Of a stretch of DNA of 64,000 nucleotides, positions 51,608 through 60,763 are shown piece after piece. A program made the position numbers and the translations under genes. The stretch comes from Holophagales bacterium. GTDB taxonomy: Bacteria > Acidobacteriota > Thermoanaerobaculia > Multivoradales > Multivoraceae. The stretch lies in contig VYDI01000034.1 of the NCBI GenBank assembly GCA_009843505.1, positions 558,001 to 622,000 on the forward strand, given 5' to 3'. Positions within the stretch are counted from its first letter, which is position 1. Every line of letters starts with the position of its first letter. The notes beneath the pieces were generated by a model, which saw only the letters and a program-made list of their open reading frames with translations, made no database searches and was not told the origin of the DNA.

Positions 51608-52717
51608 CTAGATCCAGTCGCGGTCGGCGATCTTCTTCGGCAGGAACTCCTCGGTGACGAAGGAGAGGCCCTTGCTGGAGAGGGCTTCGAGTTCCCACTT
51701 GACGCCGGCGCTGAGCATGTTCTTGATCTCCTTCTGCCAGGACCTCGCCTTGAACCACTCGTAGTTCAGGATCTCCCTGGCACGGGAGCGGTCCTGGTCG
51801 TTCAGGCGGATGCTGACGTCTTCGGATAGGTCGTAGGCGGCGGGGTCGAAGCTGGAGAGGCCGATGAAGCGGGCCTTGGGAACGGCCATCCGTTTGGACT
51901 CGAAGGCGAGGCCGATCGAGCCCTGCTTGACGACGGAGTGGATGTAGTAGCCCCAGGGGTCGTTGTCGACGAAGACGTAGAGCGGCAGATCCAGCTCGTG
52001 GACCATCCGGTACAGGAGCCTCCGAACGCCGCGCGGGGGCTGACCCTGGCCGGTCACGAGGATGCAGTTGTGCCGCTTCCAGAACTTGTCCTCGTTGAGC
52101 CGCGCCCAGACCGCCTCCTTCTCCACCAGGAGGATGAACTTCGCGCCGTGACCGACGAAGCGGATCGTGTCCGGTTCGACGATGCCGGGAACCGACCAGC
52201 CGCCCGAGCCCATTCGGGAGAGGTCGATCACGTCGCCGGCGTCGACGAGGGTGAGCGGGCCAACGACGGAGCCGCGCTTCGCCGCGAACAGGTGTAGCTC
52301 CTCGCGCAGCGCGCCCAGCGTGACCTCCAGGTCCTCGATGATCGGGTCCGATTCCTCCTGGCCTTCGAAGGTGTTCTCCTTGCCGTCGGCCAGGGTGTGC
52401 TTGCTCATGTAGTAGAGATCGCGGATGCTCGTCGTCTTCTGCTCGTCGAGGAGCTGGGTGCAGCCGCGGGCAACCAGGAGCGTCTGCATGTACTTGCGGG
52501 CCTGGTTCAGGTTGAACAGCGAGCGACGCTGGGTCGCGTCGCCCATCTCGATGATCTTCCTGCGCTTCGAGAACGTGACGTTCGAGAGCGTCCGCGACGG
52601 GATGTCGACGTAGGGGTCGACTTCGCGGCGAGCCATCGCGATCGTCTTCTTCGCAAGGAACTCGATCTTGGCCTTCGCGTCGAGGCTGGCCGGGATCTTG
52701 AGCCGGTCAGACGTCAT
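51608..52717 (-). CDS. top6A: DNA topoisomerase VI subunit A (Spo11-like)
   Basis: 369 residues. The catalytic Tyr is 102 or 103 in TTSIRDLYYMSKHTL, in the 5Y-CAP domain. The Toprim metal ligands are Glu199 (LVEKEAVWARL) and Asp251/Asp253 (YVFVDNDPWGYYIHS). Subunit A cuts both strands; it works in an A2B2 heterotetramer to relax and decatenate DNA. Its start overlaps the end of subunit B as ATGA. Topoisomerase VI is standard in archaea and plants but rare in bacteria, so this is a notable gene. It converges with the Cache-PKD gene. Confidence 0.95.
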   Translation of the reverse strand: MTSDRLKIPASLDAKAKIEFLAKKTIAMARREVDPYVDIPSRTLSNVTFSKRRKIIEMGDATQRRSLFNLNQARKYMQTLLVARGCTQLLDEQKTTSIRDLYYMSKHTLADGKENTFEGQEESDPIIEDLEVTLGALREELHLFAAKRGSVVGPLTLVDAGDVIDLSRMGSGGWSVPGIVEPDTIRFVGHGAKFILLVEKEAVWARLNEDKFWKRHNCILVTGQGQPPRGVRRLLYRMVHELDLPLYVFVDNDPWGYYIHSVVKQGSIGLAFESKRMAVPKARFIGLSSFDPAAYDLSEDVSIRLNDQDRSRAREILNYEWFKARSWQKEIKNMLSAGVKWELEALSSKGLSFVTEEFLPKKIADRDWI

Positions 52718-54459
52718 ACCAGCTCCAGCTGCGACCCGGGATCACGCTCGGCCTCCGCGGGAAGCGGCGGCGGCAAATGCTCGGTGGCCACCGCTTCGGC
52801 GTCTTCGGCAACAGACGGCTCGGCGTTCGGATCGACGACGAGGACGTTCTCGCAGGCTTCCAGCTCGTCGCCGGAGGTCTCCTGCTCCTCGAGCATTCCC
52901 GCCAGCTCCGTCTTCCTGCGACTGATCGCAAGCAATCGATCGCGGAACAGCTTCTGGTCCTTGCCGGTGATCGCCTCCACCGAGCTGACGACTTCCTCGA
53001 TGTAGAGGTTGAACACCTCCCGGCGACGGGCCTCGCTCCTGGCCCGGGCCTTGCGCTTGACGTACTGCCCGAGCCGGCGCCCGCAGGTCTGCACGGCAAG
53101 CTTGATCTCCTTGCGGATCTCGTCGTAGTCCGCCACCGCAACCTTGCTCTCGGAACTGAAGGGAACCCACACCGAGGCGAGATGGACCAGGACGATCAGC
53201 GGACCTGACGGCAGCGCACCCCGCGACTGGGTCAGGCCGTAGTTGCGCCAGGAGACGTCCATCACCGCCTTCGTGATGCAGCAGGAGCCGGCGAGGTACT
53301 GCAGCGGAACGCGGTTCGCGAAGCGGAGCACCTTGGCCAGGTCGTCGGCGGGGAGGTCGCCGCCCCAGGCCAGGCCGACCTCAACCTGGAACGGATTGCC
53401 ACGGTAGACGGCCGGCCGCCGCGTCTCGACCCCATAGAACTCCGCCCGGATGCCTCTGGTCAGCCCGGCCAGCAGCTCCTGCACGCCGATCGGCGACAGG
53501 CAGTCGGTCGACGGTGGCCGGATGCGGGTCGCGGAGTCGTTGAGCGCCTGGTAAAGCTCGTCGGCGGCCTTGCGGACGACCGTGTTCGGACGCGCCTTCG
53601 GATCGATCCCGGCCCGCTTGGCGAGCCCCACCGCCATCTGCGGCGACACACGGCTGAAGTCCCGGGACAGGCACTGGCTGATCGTCGCGTGCCTGGTCGA
53701 CTGCAACATCTTCATCAGCACGCCGAGTTCGACGCCATGCGGATGCGGCTTGATCTCGCTCGGCGCCGCCGGGTTCGACTGGACGCCCCGGACGTAGTCC
53801 GTTTCTTCGCCGTGCGGATCCCTGTAGTGCAACGTTGCGTGGGGGTTCGCCACGGCCACCTGGTGCAGGAACTCCTCGACCGACTGGCGGCCCTTCATGT
53901 ACTGCGCCTCGAGTTCCAGCTCGACCCGGGTGCCGTGATCGAGATCCCAGTCGTCGAGCTTCTTCTTCCCGACCGCCTTCGGCTTGTTCGTGTTCGTGTC
54001 GATGACCACCTGCATCGCATAGGCGGGCGAACGGGCGCCGGTGCGCGACACGATCGACACCGGCTTGCCGGTCGTCAACTGGCCGTACATCGCAGCCGCC
54101 GAGATGCCGATCCCCTGCTGGCCGCGGCTCTGCTTCAGGCTGTGGAACTTCGACCCGTAGAGCAGTTGCCCAAAGATCCTCGGCGCCTGCGCTTCGACGA
54201 TCCCCGGGCCGTTGTCGGTCACCCGCACGACGTACCGGTTGTCCCCTTCGGCCGCGTCGAGTTCGACCCGGATCTCGGGCAGGATGCCCGCCTCCTCACA
54301 AGCGTCGAGTGAGTTGTCGACCGCCTCCTTGACGGTCGTCAGGAGCGCCTTGCGAAGCGAATCGAAGCCGAGCAGGTGGCGGTTCTTGGCGAAGAACTCC
54401 GAAACCGAGATCTCCCGCTGGCGGCGGGAGAGGGTCTCGGCTGTGACTCGTTTCGCCAA
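52714..54459 (-). CDS. top6B: DNA topoisomerase VI subunit B (GHKL ATPase)
   Basis: 581 residues from a TTG at 54459 (GAAGGGG upstream). The Bergerat ATP fold is visible: Glu45 and Asn49 in KEAVDNSLDACEEAG, VTDNGPGIVEAQ, and QQGIGISAAAMYGQLTTGKP. The transducer end contains SSESKVAVADYDEIRKEIK. It ends in an acidic tail absent from short archaeal forms. It is arranged B-A with 4 bases of overlap and 15 bases after a TonB-dependent receptor gene, hence in the same transcript. Confidence 0.95.
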   Translation of the reverse strand: MAKRVTAETLSRRQREISVSEFFAKNRHLLGFDSLRKALLTTVKEAVDNSLDACEEAGILPEIRVELDAAEGDNRYVVRVTDNGPGIVEAQAPRIFGQLLYGSKFHSLKQSRGQQGIGISAAAMYGQLTTGKPVSIVSRTGARSPAYAMQVVIDTNTNKPKAVGKKKLDDWDLDHGTRVELELEAQYMKGRQSVEEFLHQVAVANPHATLHYRDPHGEETDYVRGVQSNPAAPSEIKPHPHGVELGVLMKMLQSTRHATISQCLSRDFSRVSPQMAVGLAKRAGIDPKARPNTVVRKAADELYQALNDSATRIRPPSTDCLSPIGVQELLAGLTRGIRAEFYGVETRRPAVYRGNPFQVEVGLAWGGDLPADDLAKVLRFANRVPLQYLAGSCCITKAVMDVSWRNYGLTQSRGALPSGPLIVLVHLASVWVPFSSESKVAVADYDEIRKEIKLAVQTCGRRLGQYVKRKARARSEARRREVFNLYIEEVVSSVEAITGKDQKLFRDRLLAISRRKTELAGMLEEQETSGDELEACENVLVVDPNAEPSVAEDAEAVATEHLPPPLPAEAERDPGSQLELV

Positions 54460-54474
54460 GGCTGCCCCTTCGGT

Positions 54475-56655
54475 TCAGGGGTTCAGAACGTGGCGCACCC
54501 CTACGTGCACCATGCGGGGTGCGCCGATCGTGACCAGACCGGTGCCGGAGATGCCGACCTGCACTTCCTCGTCGAGCAGGTTCTCGAGACCGGCGAAGAC
54601 ATGCCAGCGGCTGCTGAGTGCGCGTGCAGCGCTCAGGTCCACGACGGCGAAGCTGGACAACGGCCTCGTGTTCAGATCGTCCTCGTACTGCTCGCCGACG
54701 AAGCGGAGTCCCAGGCGGGCCTGAAGCACGTCGGGATTCGAGTACTCGAGGCCGAAGCTCGCCGACTGCTCGGGCGTCTGCGCCAGCCGCTTCCCCTCGA
54801 GTTCCGGGAAGTCGGCCGCGCTGTCGACCTCGGCGTTGCTATAGAGATAGGACACGTCCAGCCGCCAGTCGTCGCCGAGCCGCTGGCGGAGTTCCGCCTC
54901 GAGACCCTGAATGCGGGTCCGGTCCAGGTTGAGCCGTTGCCGGCAGGATCCGCCGCCGGGCACGAAGCCGCAGGGCCGGAAGAACCGGCTGCTCGCGATC
55001 GACGCGAGCGTCACGTTGGCGATCGGGTTCTCGACCCTGTTGAGGAAGGCGTTCAGCGACAGCCTGGAACCGCCCTGGTAACGCACGGCGCCAAACTCGA
55101 TTCCGGAGAGCCGCTCCGGCTCGAGCGCCTCGTTCGCCTCCGTGATGTCGTTGCGAACCCGGAAGGGCCGGTACAGCTCGTTGACGGTCGGCGCCCGGAA
55201 CGACCCGTACACCGAACCGCGCAGGCTCCAGCCGAGGTCGAGTGCGTAGAGGAAACCGATCCGCGGCGACGCCGCCGTCTCCTCCCGGTCCTCGAACATG
55301 TCATCGCGGCGAATCGAGCCGTCGGCCTTGTTGATCTCCAGCCGGCTGCCGGATCCCGTCTGCCAACGGTCGATGCGAGCCCCGAGTTCGAGCGTCAGGC
55401 GATCGCCGAAGTCGGCCCGCCGCTGGACGTACGCGCCGGTAATCGACTGGTCGCCGCCGGCCATGCGGCGCCGGTTGAACTGCGTCGTGTAGAAGAAGTC
55501 CTCGTTCGTCGCACCGTCGACGCTGCGCCACTCGGCGCCCGCGACCCACAGGCCGGATCCGACTTCGCCCTCCCACTGCGCACCGAGGCCAGTGGCCTCG
55601 GAGTCGACCAGGAACTGGTCGAGGGCCGGCCGCTCGGACGACCGGTCGACCTGCTGGGCACTGAACCGGCTGGCGAACTCCTGCTCGTGTGTGAAGCCGC
55701 GGACTGTCCAGGTATCGCCCCGGCCGCTCACCACGTCCGCACTGAAGCGGAAGGACGTCAGGTCCGTGTCGTTGCCGGTGAGCGGCGTGCCATTGCCGCG
55801 GTCCTCGGAGAGGTTGTCGCCGCCGATGCTGAACTGCACCGACTCGCCGGCGGAGAACGCCAGCCGGCCGCCGACGCTGGTCTGCTCCGAGAACGCGTCG
55901 ACGTCGATCGGCCCACGCTGGTCATCCCGCACGACCGGGTAACCGTCCATGTCGAAGCTCCTCGCCGACAGGGTCAACGACGCGTTCTCGAACCCCTGCC
56001 CGAACCAGGCGTCGCCCGACAGCACGCCGTGGTCGCCGGCGAGCGCCGAGAGGCTCAACCCGGGTCCCGATTCCGACGGGGTCGCGGTGACCAGATGGAT
56101 CACGCCGCCCAGGGCGGAGTTGCCCCAGAGACTCGAACCGCCGCCGCGCACGACCTCGATCCGGTCCAGGCTCTCGCGCCCGACGCGTCCCCAGTAGATC
56201 CAGCCGCCGAACGGATCGTTGAGCGGCAGGCCGTCGAGCAGTACCAGCGTGCGGCTGACGCCGCTCGGTCCGATCCCGCGAAGCGAGACACCCTGGCTGG
56301 TCGGATGAGCGACCATCGAGCTGTTGCGGCGGAACAGGCTGAAGCCAGGCACCCGGCGCATCGTGTCGTCGAGCGCCAGGGAAGCGCTGGCCCGGAGCTC
56401 CTCGCCGGAGAGCACGGACACGCTGGACGTCACCTGGCCCAGCTCCTGTTCGGCGCGGGAGGCGGTGACGACGATCGTCTCGGCCAGGGCGGCGTCCTCG
56501 GCCGGCTCCGTACCGTCGGCGTCGTCAGCCTCCGACCCGGCAGCAACCGCCGCGGAAGCGGTCACCGCCAGAGCGAACGCGGAGGCCAGGAGGAAGCAGC
56601 CGCGCACAAGGCCAGCGGGTGCTCGCGTGATCGAGGCGGCAGTGAGATTCAACAT
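54475..56655 (-). CDS. TonB-dependent outer-membrane receptor
   Basis: About 726 residues from ATG 56655, which has AGGAG 7 bases upstream (TTG at 56661 also in frame). Signal-like segment LLASAFALAVTASAAVAA. The TonB box is probably ETIVVTASR. The plug follows with LDDTMRRVPGFSLFRRN, GVSLRGIGPSGVSRTLVLL and EVVRGGGSSLWGNSALGG. The remainder is an alternating beta-barrel with an end RHVLNP. Ligand not determined. It sits between a LolA-like secreted protein and topoisomerase VI, an odd neighbourhood. Confidence 0.93.
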   Translation of the reverse strand: MLNLTAASITRAPAGLVRGCFLLASAFALAVTASAAVAAGSEADDADGTEPAEDAALAETIVVTASRAEQELGQVTSSVSVLSGEELRASASLALDDTMRRVPGFSLFRRNSSMVAHPTSQGVSLRGIGPSGVSRTLVLLDGLPLNDPFGGWIYWGRVGRESLDRIEVVRGGGSSLWGNSALGGVIHLVTATPSESGPGLSLSALAGDHGVLSGDAWFGQGFENASLTLSARSFDMDGYPVVRDDQRGPIDVDAFSEQTSVGGRLAFSAGESVQFSIGGDNLSEDRGNGTPLTGNDTDLTSFRFSADVVSGRGDTWTVRGFTHEQEFASRFSAQQVDRSSERPALDQFLVDSEATGLGAQWEGEVGSGLWVAGAEWRSVDGATNEDFFYTTQFNRRRMAGGDQSITGAYVQRRADFGDRLTLELGARIDRWQTGSGSRLEINKADGSIRRDDMFEDREETAASPRIGFLYALDLGWSLRGSVYGSFRAPTVNELYRPFRVRNDITEANEALEPERLSGIEFGAVRYQGGSRLSLNAFLNRVENPIANVTLASIASSRFFRPCGFVPGGGSCRQRLNLDRTRIQGLEAELRQRLGDDWRLDVSYLYSNAEVDSAADFPELEGKRLAQTPEQSASFGLEYSNPDVLQARLGLRFVGEQYEDDLNTRPLSSFAVVDLSAARALSSRWHVFAGLENLLDEEVQVGISGTGLVTIGAPRMVHVGVRHVLNP

Positions 56656-56664
56656 GCACAACTC

Positions 56665-58170
56665 CTAGGGGGCCGGACCCGGCGTCTCCGGGTCGGCGGG
56701 AGCGGGCATGGTAAACGAAGCAGGATCGACCTCCGCCCCGGCTTCAGCCTCCTGGATCCTCAACTCGGCGACGACCAGGCCCTCCACTGCTATCCGGATC
56801 CTCCCCGGCACCATCAACCCCCCCGCGTCCATGTAGTCGCCGATCGTCACTTCGATCTCTCCCGTCGACCCCAGGAACGACCCGTTGAAGACGACCCGAC
56901 GCTCCCGGAAGTCCTCGCCGCCAAGATGGACAGAGCGCGCCTCGCCGTCCGCAGTCGTGATGTCCAGCCGGTAGGCCTCGTCGCGCTCGACCTGCTCGAT
57001 GCCCGCCAGCGAGGCCTCGAAGCCCGACTCCTCGCTGTCGGCGAGCCTGCCCCAGAGGAAGTCGGAGAGGATCCCCAAGGCCCCGATCGTCTCCTGCGGC
57101 AGCGCCGTTGGCTCGATGACGCCCGACATCGGCGACACGTTCCACGCCATCTCCCCGTCGTAGGCGATGATCATGGCCAGGCCCTGCATGTCGATGTCGA
57201 TGCGAAACGAATCGGGACGTGCGAAGGCAACCGTCATCGGCACTTCGAAGCCGGCGATGACGACGGTGCCGCCAGCGCTCAACGTCTGCACCTCGGCCGC
57301 CGAAGCCCCCCGGGAGTTCCGGTAGCGAGACACCACATCGTCCAGGCCGAGGGAGGCGTCGGCCATCTGACCCGGCATGAAGAAGATGTCGGAATCCATC
57401 TCCGGGTTGATCTCGAAGGAGACCAGAGTCAAGGGCATCTCGCCCATCGAACTCTCGAGGACCTGCCGGTGCGCCAGCATCAGGCCGTCGATCTCCCGGT
57501 AGTCCTCGAAACGGGTTGTGGCCTCCTCCATGCCGAAGCCGAAGTCCGTCTGATAGACCCTCTTCTTCTCGAGCCCGTCGTCCGCGCCGATGAAGACCTG
57601 CTGCGTCACACCGCCGGGAGCGGTGACCACGAGCTTCCAGGCTTCGCCGCTCTCGATCTCCTCGCGGCCGGCAAGTTCCACCTGGTAACCCAACTCCGTG
57701 TACTCGAACCAGGGGCTGCCCAGGGCGGCGTCGGCGGCCTGCACCGCTGCCAGCTCTCCTTCGACGACGGCCGGTCTGGGCTGACCGGGCTGCTGGCCCC
57801 ACGCCTGCTGGCCGTCGAACGCCTGAATGAGGGCCATGCCGCCGAAGTCGCCTTCCACGCGGACCTGATTCGGGCGGCGCATGTGAATCGTGAACGGAGC
57901 CTCCATGCCCTGCACCAACATCGTCCCGCTGGCCCTGGCTGTCTGGATCGAGCGCAGCTTCTCGAGACCGCCCCGGGCCTCGTGATGCATGGCAAGCACC
58001 CGGTCGAGCTCGCTGGCCTGCTCCGCCTCCTGAGCAGAAAGCGGCCCGACCGCCATGGCAAGCGCCACCAGGGCGAGACACGCCTGGACTCGATCCCTTC
58101 GGGGCCTTCGCGGTGCGCCGCGCCCCGTTCGCGCGCGAGCCGTTGAGCCGATCGGTGCAGATCCCTTCAT
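56665..58170 (-). CDS. Secreted protein with two LolA-like repeats
   Basis: 501 residues from ATG 58170 (GGAGG 6 bases upstream); a longer in-frame start at 58497 is rejected because it overlaps the divergent gene. Signal peptide ACLALVALAMAVGPLSA. Two halves share one plan: FTIHMRRPNQVRVEGDF, AFDGQQAWG and EYTELGYQVELAGREEIE in the first; MTVAFARPDSFRIDID, AYDGEMAWN and GFEASLAGIEQVERDEAYR in the second. This resembles the LolA/outer-membrane lipoprotein-sorting fold. Each half may bind lipid. It is followed 9 bases later by the TonB-dependent receptor, so a joint envelope role is likely (inference). Confidence 0.75.
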   Translation of the reverse strand: MKGSAPIGSTARARTGRGAPRRPRRDRVQACLALVALAMAVGPLSAQEAEQASELDRVLAMHHEARGGLEKLRSIQTARASGTMLVQGMEAPFTIHMRRPNQVRVEGDFGGMALIQAFDGQQAWGQQPGQPRPAVVEGELAAVQAADAALGSPWFEYTELGYQVELAGREEIESGEAWKLVVTAPGGVTQQVFIGADDGLEKKRVYQTDFGFGMEEATTRFEDYREIDGLMLAHRQVLESSMGEMPLTLVSFEINPEMDSDIFFMPGQMADASLGLDDVVSRYRNSRGASAAEVQTLSAGGTVVIAGFEVPMTVAFARPDSFRIDIDMQGLAMIIAYDGEMAWNVSPMSGVIEPTALPQETIGALGILSDFLWGRLADSEESGFEASLAGIEQVERDEAYRLDITTADGEARSVHLGGEDFRERRVVFNGSFLGSTGEIEVTIGDYMDAGGLMVPGRIRIAVEGLVVAELRIQEAEAGAEVDPASFTMPAPADPETPGPAP

Positions 58171-58431
58171 CTCATCCTCCGCTGGCCGTCCGCCGCGAGT
58201 TCCGCCGGTGGGCGCCAGGGCGGCTCGCTGCACCAAACTGTGCCGGCATGATACCCCGAACAGAGCGGACCAAAGGCGTTGCGGAAAGCAGCCACCGGGA
58301 CCAGCATACCGGTTTGGCGATTCCCTGCAACTTCTGAAAACAAAGGAGTTGCGGCGGAGCACGGAATCCGCCGGCGGTCGCCGACTGCCGAAGGCGTCGG
58401 CCCCCGGATCGCACCTAGTAATCTGCGCGGG
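58171..58431. other. Divergent intergenic region, largest gene-free gap
   Basis: 261 bases between the divergent LolA-like and DUF898 genes. The stretch 58319-58350 is AT-richer and contains GCAACT (58327-58332) and AGTTGC (58347-58352), a weak dyad with a 14-base loop. I cannot fix a promoter, terminator or small RNA here. Confidence 0.3.
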
Positions 58432-59562
58432 ATGAACGACGACGCCGGACCAGTCGATCCGGGCGGCGAATCGCCGGTGTCGCCGCCGGAGCTTCACTCC
58501 CGGAGTGTCGCCGAAACCTCCTCCCAGGCCCGGCAGCTACGTTTCACCGGCGACGGCCGGGAGTACTTCCGGATCTGGATCGTCAACGTCGCCCTGACGC
58601 TCCTGACCCTGGGCATCTACTCGGCCTGGGCGAAGGTGCGGGCGCGGCGATACCTGTACGGGAACGTATGGCTCGGAGACGACGCTTTCGACTACACGGC
58701 GAACCCGGTTGCGATTCTGAGAGGGCGACTCCTGGTCGCCACGGTCCTGGTTCTGCTCTGGTTCGCCCAGATCCTGTCCATCTGGTACTACTACGCCGCC
58801 TTCCTCGCACTGATGCCGCTCGTGCCCTGGGTCGTCGTCCGAGCCCGCTCCTTCCAGTTGCGCCGTTCGGAGTACCGGGGCATAGCCTTCGGCTTCAGCG
58901 GCAAGTACTGGGACGCCGCGGTCTGGTATCCGCTTTCCTGGGTCGCTTCCATCGCAACGCTCGGCCTGGCGAGACCCTTCACGGTGTTCGGGCGCGACCG
59001 CTTCCTCGTCACCGAGTCCAGCTTCGGCAACAGGACGTTCGGCTATGTCGGCACACCGAGGCCGTACTACGGGATGTACGTCGTCACCGTGATCGTGGTC
59101 GGTGTCCTCTACATCGGGGGCGGAATCCTCCTGTTCGCCGTTGTGGTCGCAAGGACGATGGCTTCCAGTTCCGACCCAGGAACGGCCGTCCCGGACGTGG
59201 CCTTCATGATGATCGGCGGCGTCGTCCTTGGTGGCTCGGTCCTCCTCTTCATCGCCGCCTACCTGCGAACTCGCCTGCTCAGCTATCGATGGAACTCCTC
59301 CCGGCTAGGGAACAACGAGTTCAAGCTGGACCTGTCCTTTTCGACGATGCTCTGGCTCTACGCCAGCAACACCGTCGCGATCATGGCCACCTTCGGCCTC
59401 TTCGTTCCCTTCGCCCGGATTCGCGTCCTGCGCTATGTTCTGGGCCAGTTTCTCGTCTTCCAGCGTGACGATGCGAACTCCTTCGAGAGCGGCGAAAGGC
59501 AACGCGTCGGCGCCACCGGCGCCGAGGCCGCAGGCGAGTTCGGCCTGGAGATCGGCATATGA
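58432..59562 (+). CDS. DUF898 (YjgN-like) membrane protein
   Basis: 376 residues from ATG 58432. The family core RQLRFTGDGREYFRIWIVN leads to TM1 and then TLGIYSAWAKVRARRYLYGN, the DUF898 hallmark. A repeat of the module occurs later (LSFSTMLWLYASNTVAIM, ATFGLFVPFARIRVLRYVL). About six hydrophobic helices are spread through the length. Function of DUF898 is not established. The stop overlaps the M48 peptidase start as ATGA; DUF898 with M48 is a recurrent pair, so they may act together in envelope quality control. Confidence 0.88.
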   Translation: MNDDAGPVDPGGESPVSPPELHSRSVAETSSQARQLRFTGDGREYFRIWIVNVALTLLTLGIYSAWAKVRARRYLYGNVWLGDDAFDYTANPVAILRGRLLVATVLVLLWFAQILSIWYYYAAFLALMPLVPWVVVRARSFQLRRSEYRGIAFGFSGKYWDAAVWYPLSWVASIATLGLARPFTVFGRDRFLVTESSFGNRTFGYVGTPRPYYGMYVVTVIVVGVLYIGGGILLFAVVVARTMASSSDPGTAVPDVAFMMIGGVVLGGSVLLFIAAYLRTRLLSYRWNSSRLGNNEFKLDLSFSTMLWLYASNTVAIMATFGLFVPFARIRVLRYVLGQFLVFQRDDANSFESGERQRVGATGAEAAGEFGLEIGI

Positions 59563-60683
59563 GCGCGATTCCGTGCCGCTACTTCGACGGCCATGACTCC
59601 AGGTGCAGGGAAGCGGCCATCGCGATCACCACGAGCGGCGAGTGGGTCGTGGCCTTTGAAGATTCGGCAGAACGGCTGGTCGCCACCGAGGTCCGGATAC
59701 CGAACCGTATCTCTGACACGCCGCGCTTCATCCACCTGCCCGGCGGCGCAGTCTGCGAGGTACGGGACAACGACGCTCTGGACGAGCTTCGAGCCCGTCT
59801 GCGGCGAGACCGCGAACCGCGCAGCGAGACGTTCGGGCGCCTGGTCCACCGTCTGGACAGCACCTGGCGCGGGGCGGCCGCCGCGCTTGTCGTGACCGCG
59901 GCGATCCTGTACTCGTTCACCAGGTGGGGAGCGCCGGCCGTTGCGGGGCTCGCCGTCGCGGCAACGCCGCAGGGAGTCGAGGCGCTGATCGGCGAGAACG
60001 CCCTGACCCTCTTCCAACAGTTCAATCTCCTCGAACCGTCCGAACTCGAGCCGAACCGGCGAAACGAGATCCTGGCCGAGTTCGCGGCGATGAGAGAGGA
60101 CATGGGAGTCGAGAACAGCGAACTCCGTTTCCATTCCGCCGACGGACTCGGACCGAACGCGTTCGCCCTGCCCGGAGGCACCATCGTGATCACCGATCAA
60201 CTGGTCGACCTGGCTGAGCACGACGAGGAGATCGTGGCAGTGCTCGCCCACGAACTGGGACACGTCAACGGCCGCCACGTGATTCGTCGCCTCGCACAGA
60301 CGTCGTCCATGCTCGTCCTCTGGACCGCCTTCACGGGCGACGTTTCCGTCGCCGCACTAGCCTTGCTGGGTCCGGAACGCCTCATCGCACTGAGCTACTC
60401 CCGTTCCTTCGAGCGCGAAGCCGACCAGTTCGCTACCGACTACCTTTTCCGAGCCGGTATCGCGCCGACGCGTCTCGGCGACATCCTGGAACGCCTCGAG
60501 GAGAGAGCGGGCACCGGCAACCTCCCCAGCTTTCTCGCCAGTCATCCTGGCGCCAAGCTGCGCGCCAGAAATGCAGAGGAAGCCGCCGAAGGCCTCTCCA
60601 GTCACCCGGAGACTTCGGCACGCGCCAACAATGCGGAAGAGGTCACGGAAGACGCTCACGCGGACACCACGGACCGCGAGTGA
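59559..60683 (+). CDS. M48 family zinc metalloprotease, membrane-anchored
   Basis: 374 residues. A TM segment lies near residues 106-122 (AAAALVVTAAILYSF), and the catalytic domain follows. Zinc site HELGH at 231-235 in VLAHELGHVNGRHVI; third ligand Glu in SRSFEREADQFATDYL. The N-terminal ~95 residues form a separate small beta domain (CRYFDGHDSRCREAAIAI) of unknown role. The C-terminus carries an imperfect repeat (ARNAEEAAEGLSSHPE, ARANNAEEVTEDA). M48 enzymes such as HtpX and BepA cut misfolded envelope proteins. Coupled to DUF898 by a 4-base overlap. Confidence 0.92.
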   Translation: MSAIPCRYFDGHDSRCREAAIAITTSGEWVVAFEDSAERLVATEVRIPNRISDTPRFIHLPGGAVCEVRDNDALDELRARLRRDREPRSETFGRLVHRLDSTWRGAAAALVVTAAILYSFTRWGAPAVAGLAVAATPQGVEALIGENALTLFQQFNLLEPSELEPNRRNEILAEFAAMREDMGVENSELRFHSADGLGPNAFALPGGTIVITDQLVDLAEHDEEIVAVLAHELGHVNGRHVIRRLAQTSSMLVLWTAFTGDVSVAALALLGPERLIALSYSRSFEREADQFATDYLFRAGIAPTRLGDILERLEERAGTGNLPSFLASHPGAKLRARNAEEAAEGLSSHPETSARANNAEEVTEDAHADTTDRE

Positions 60684-60763
60684 AGGCCTTTCCGCCGGCT
60701 ATCCTCTAGGCGAACGACAAGGGCGCGGCTACCGACCCGGCGCCGCAGCAGGAGACATCCGGC

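Noticed and set aside
54376..58146. A stop-free frame of about 1250 codons on the plus strand opposite top6B, the TonB receptor and the LolA-like gene
   Set aside because: It is the complement of clear genes. The translation is rich in Arg, Gly, His and Val with no motif, as expected from GC-rich antisense DNA.
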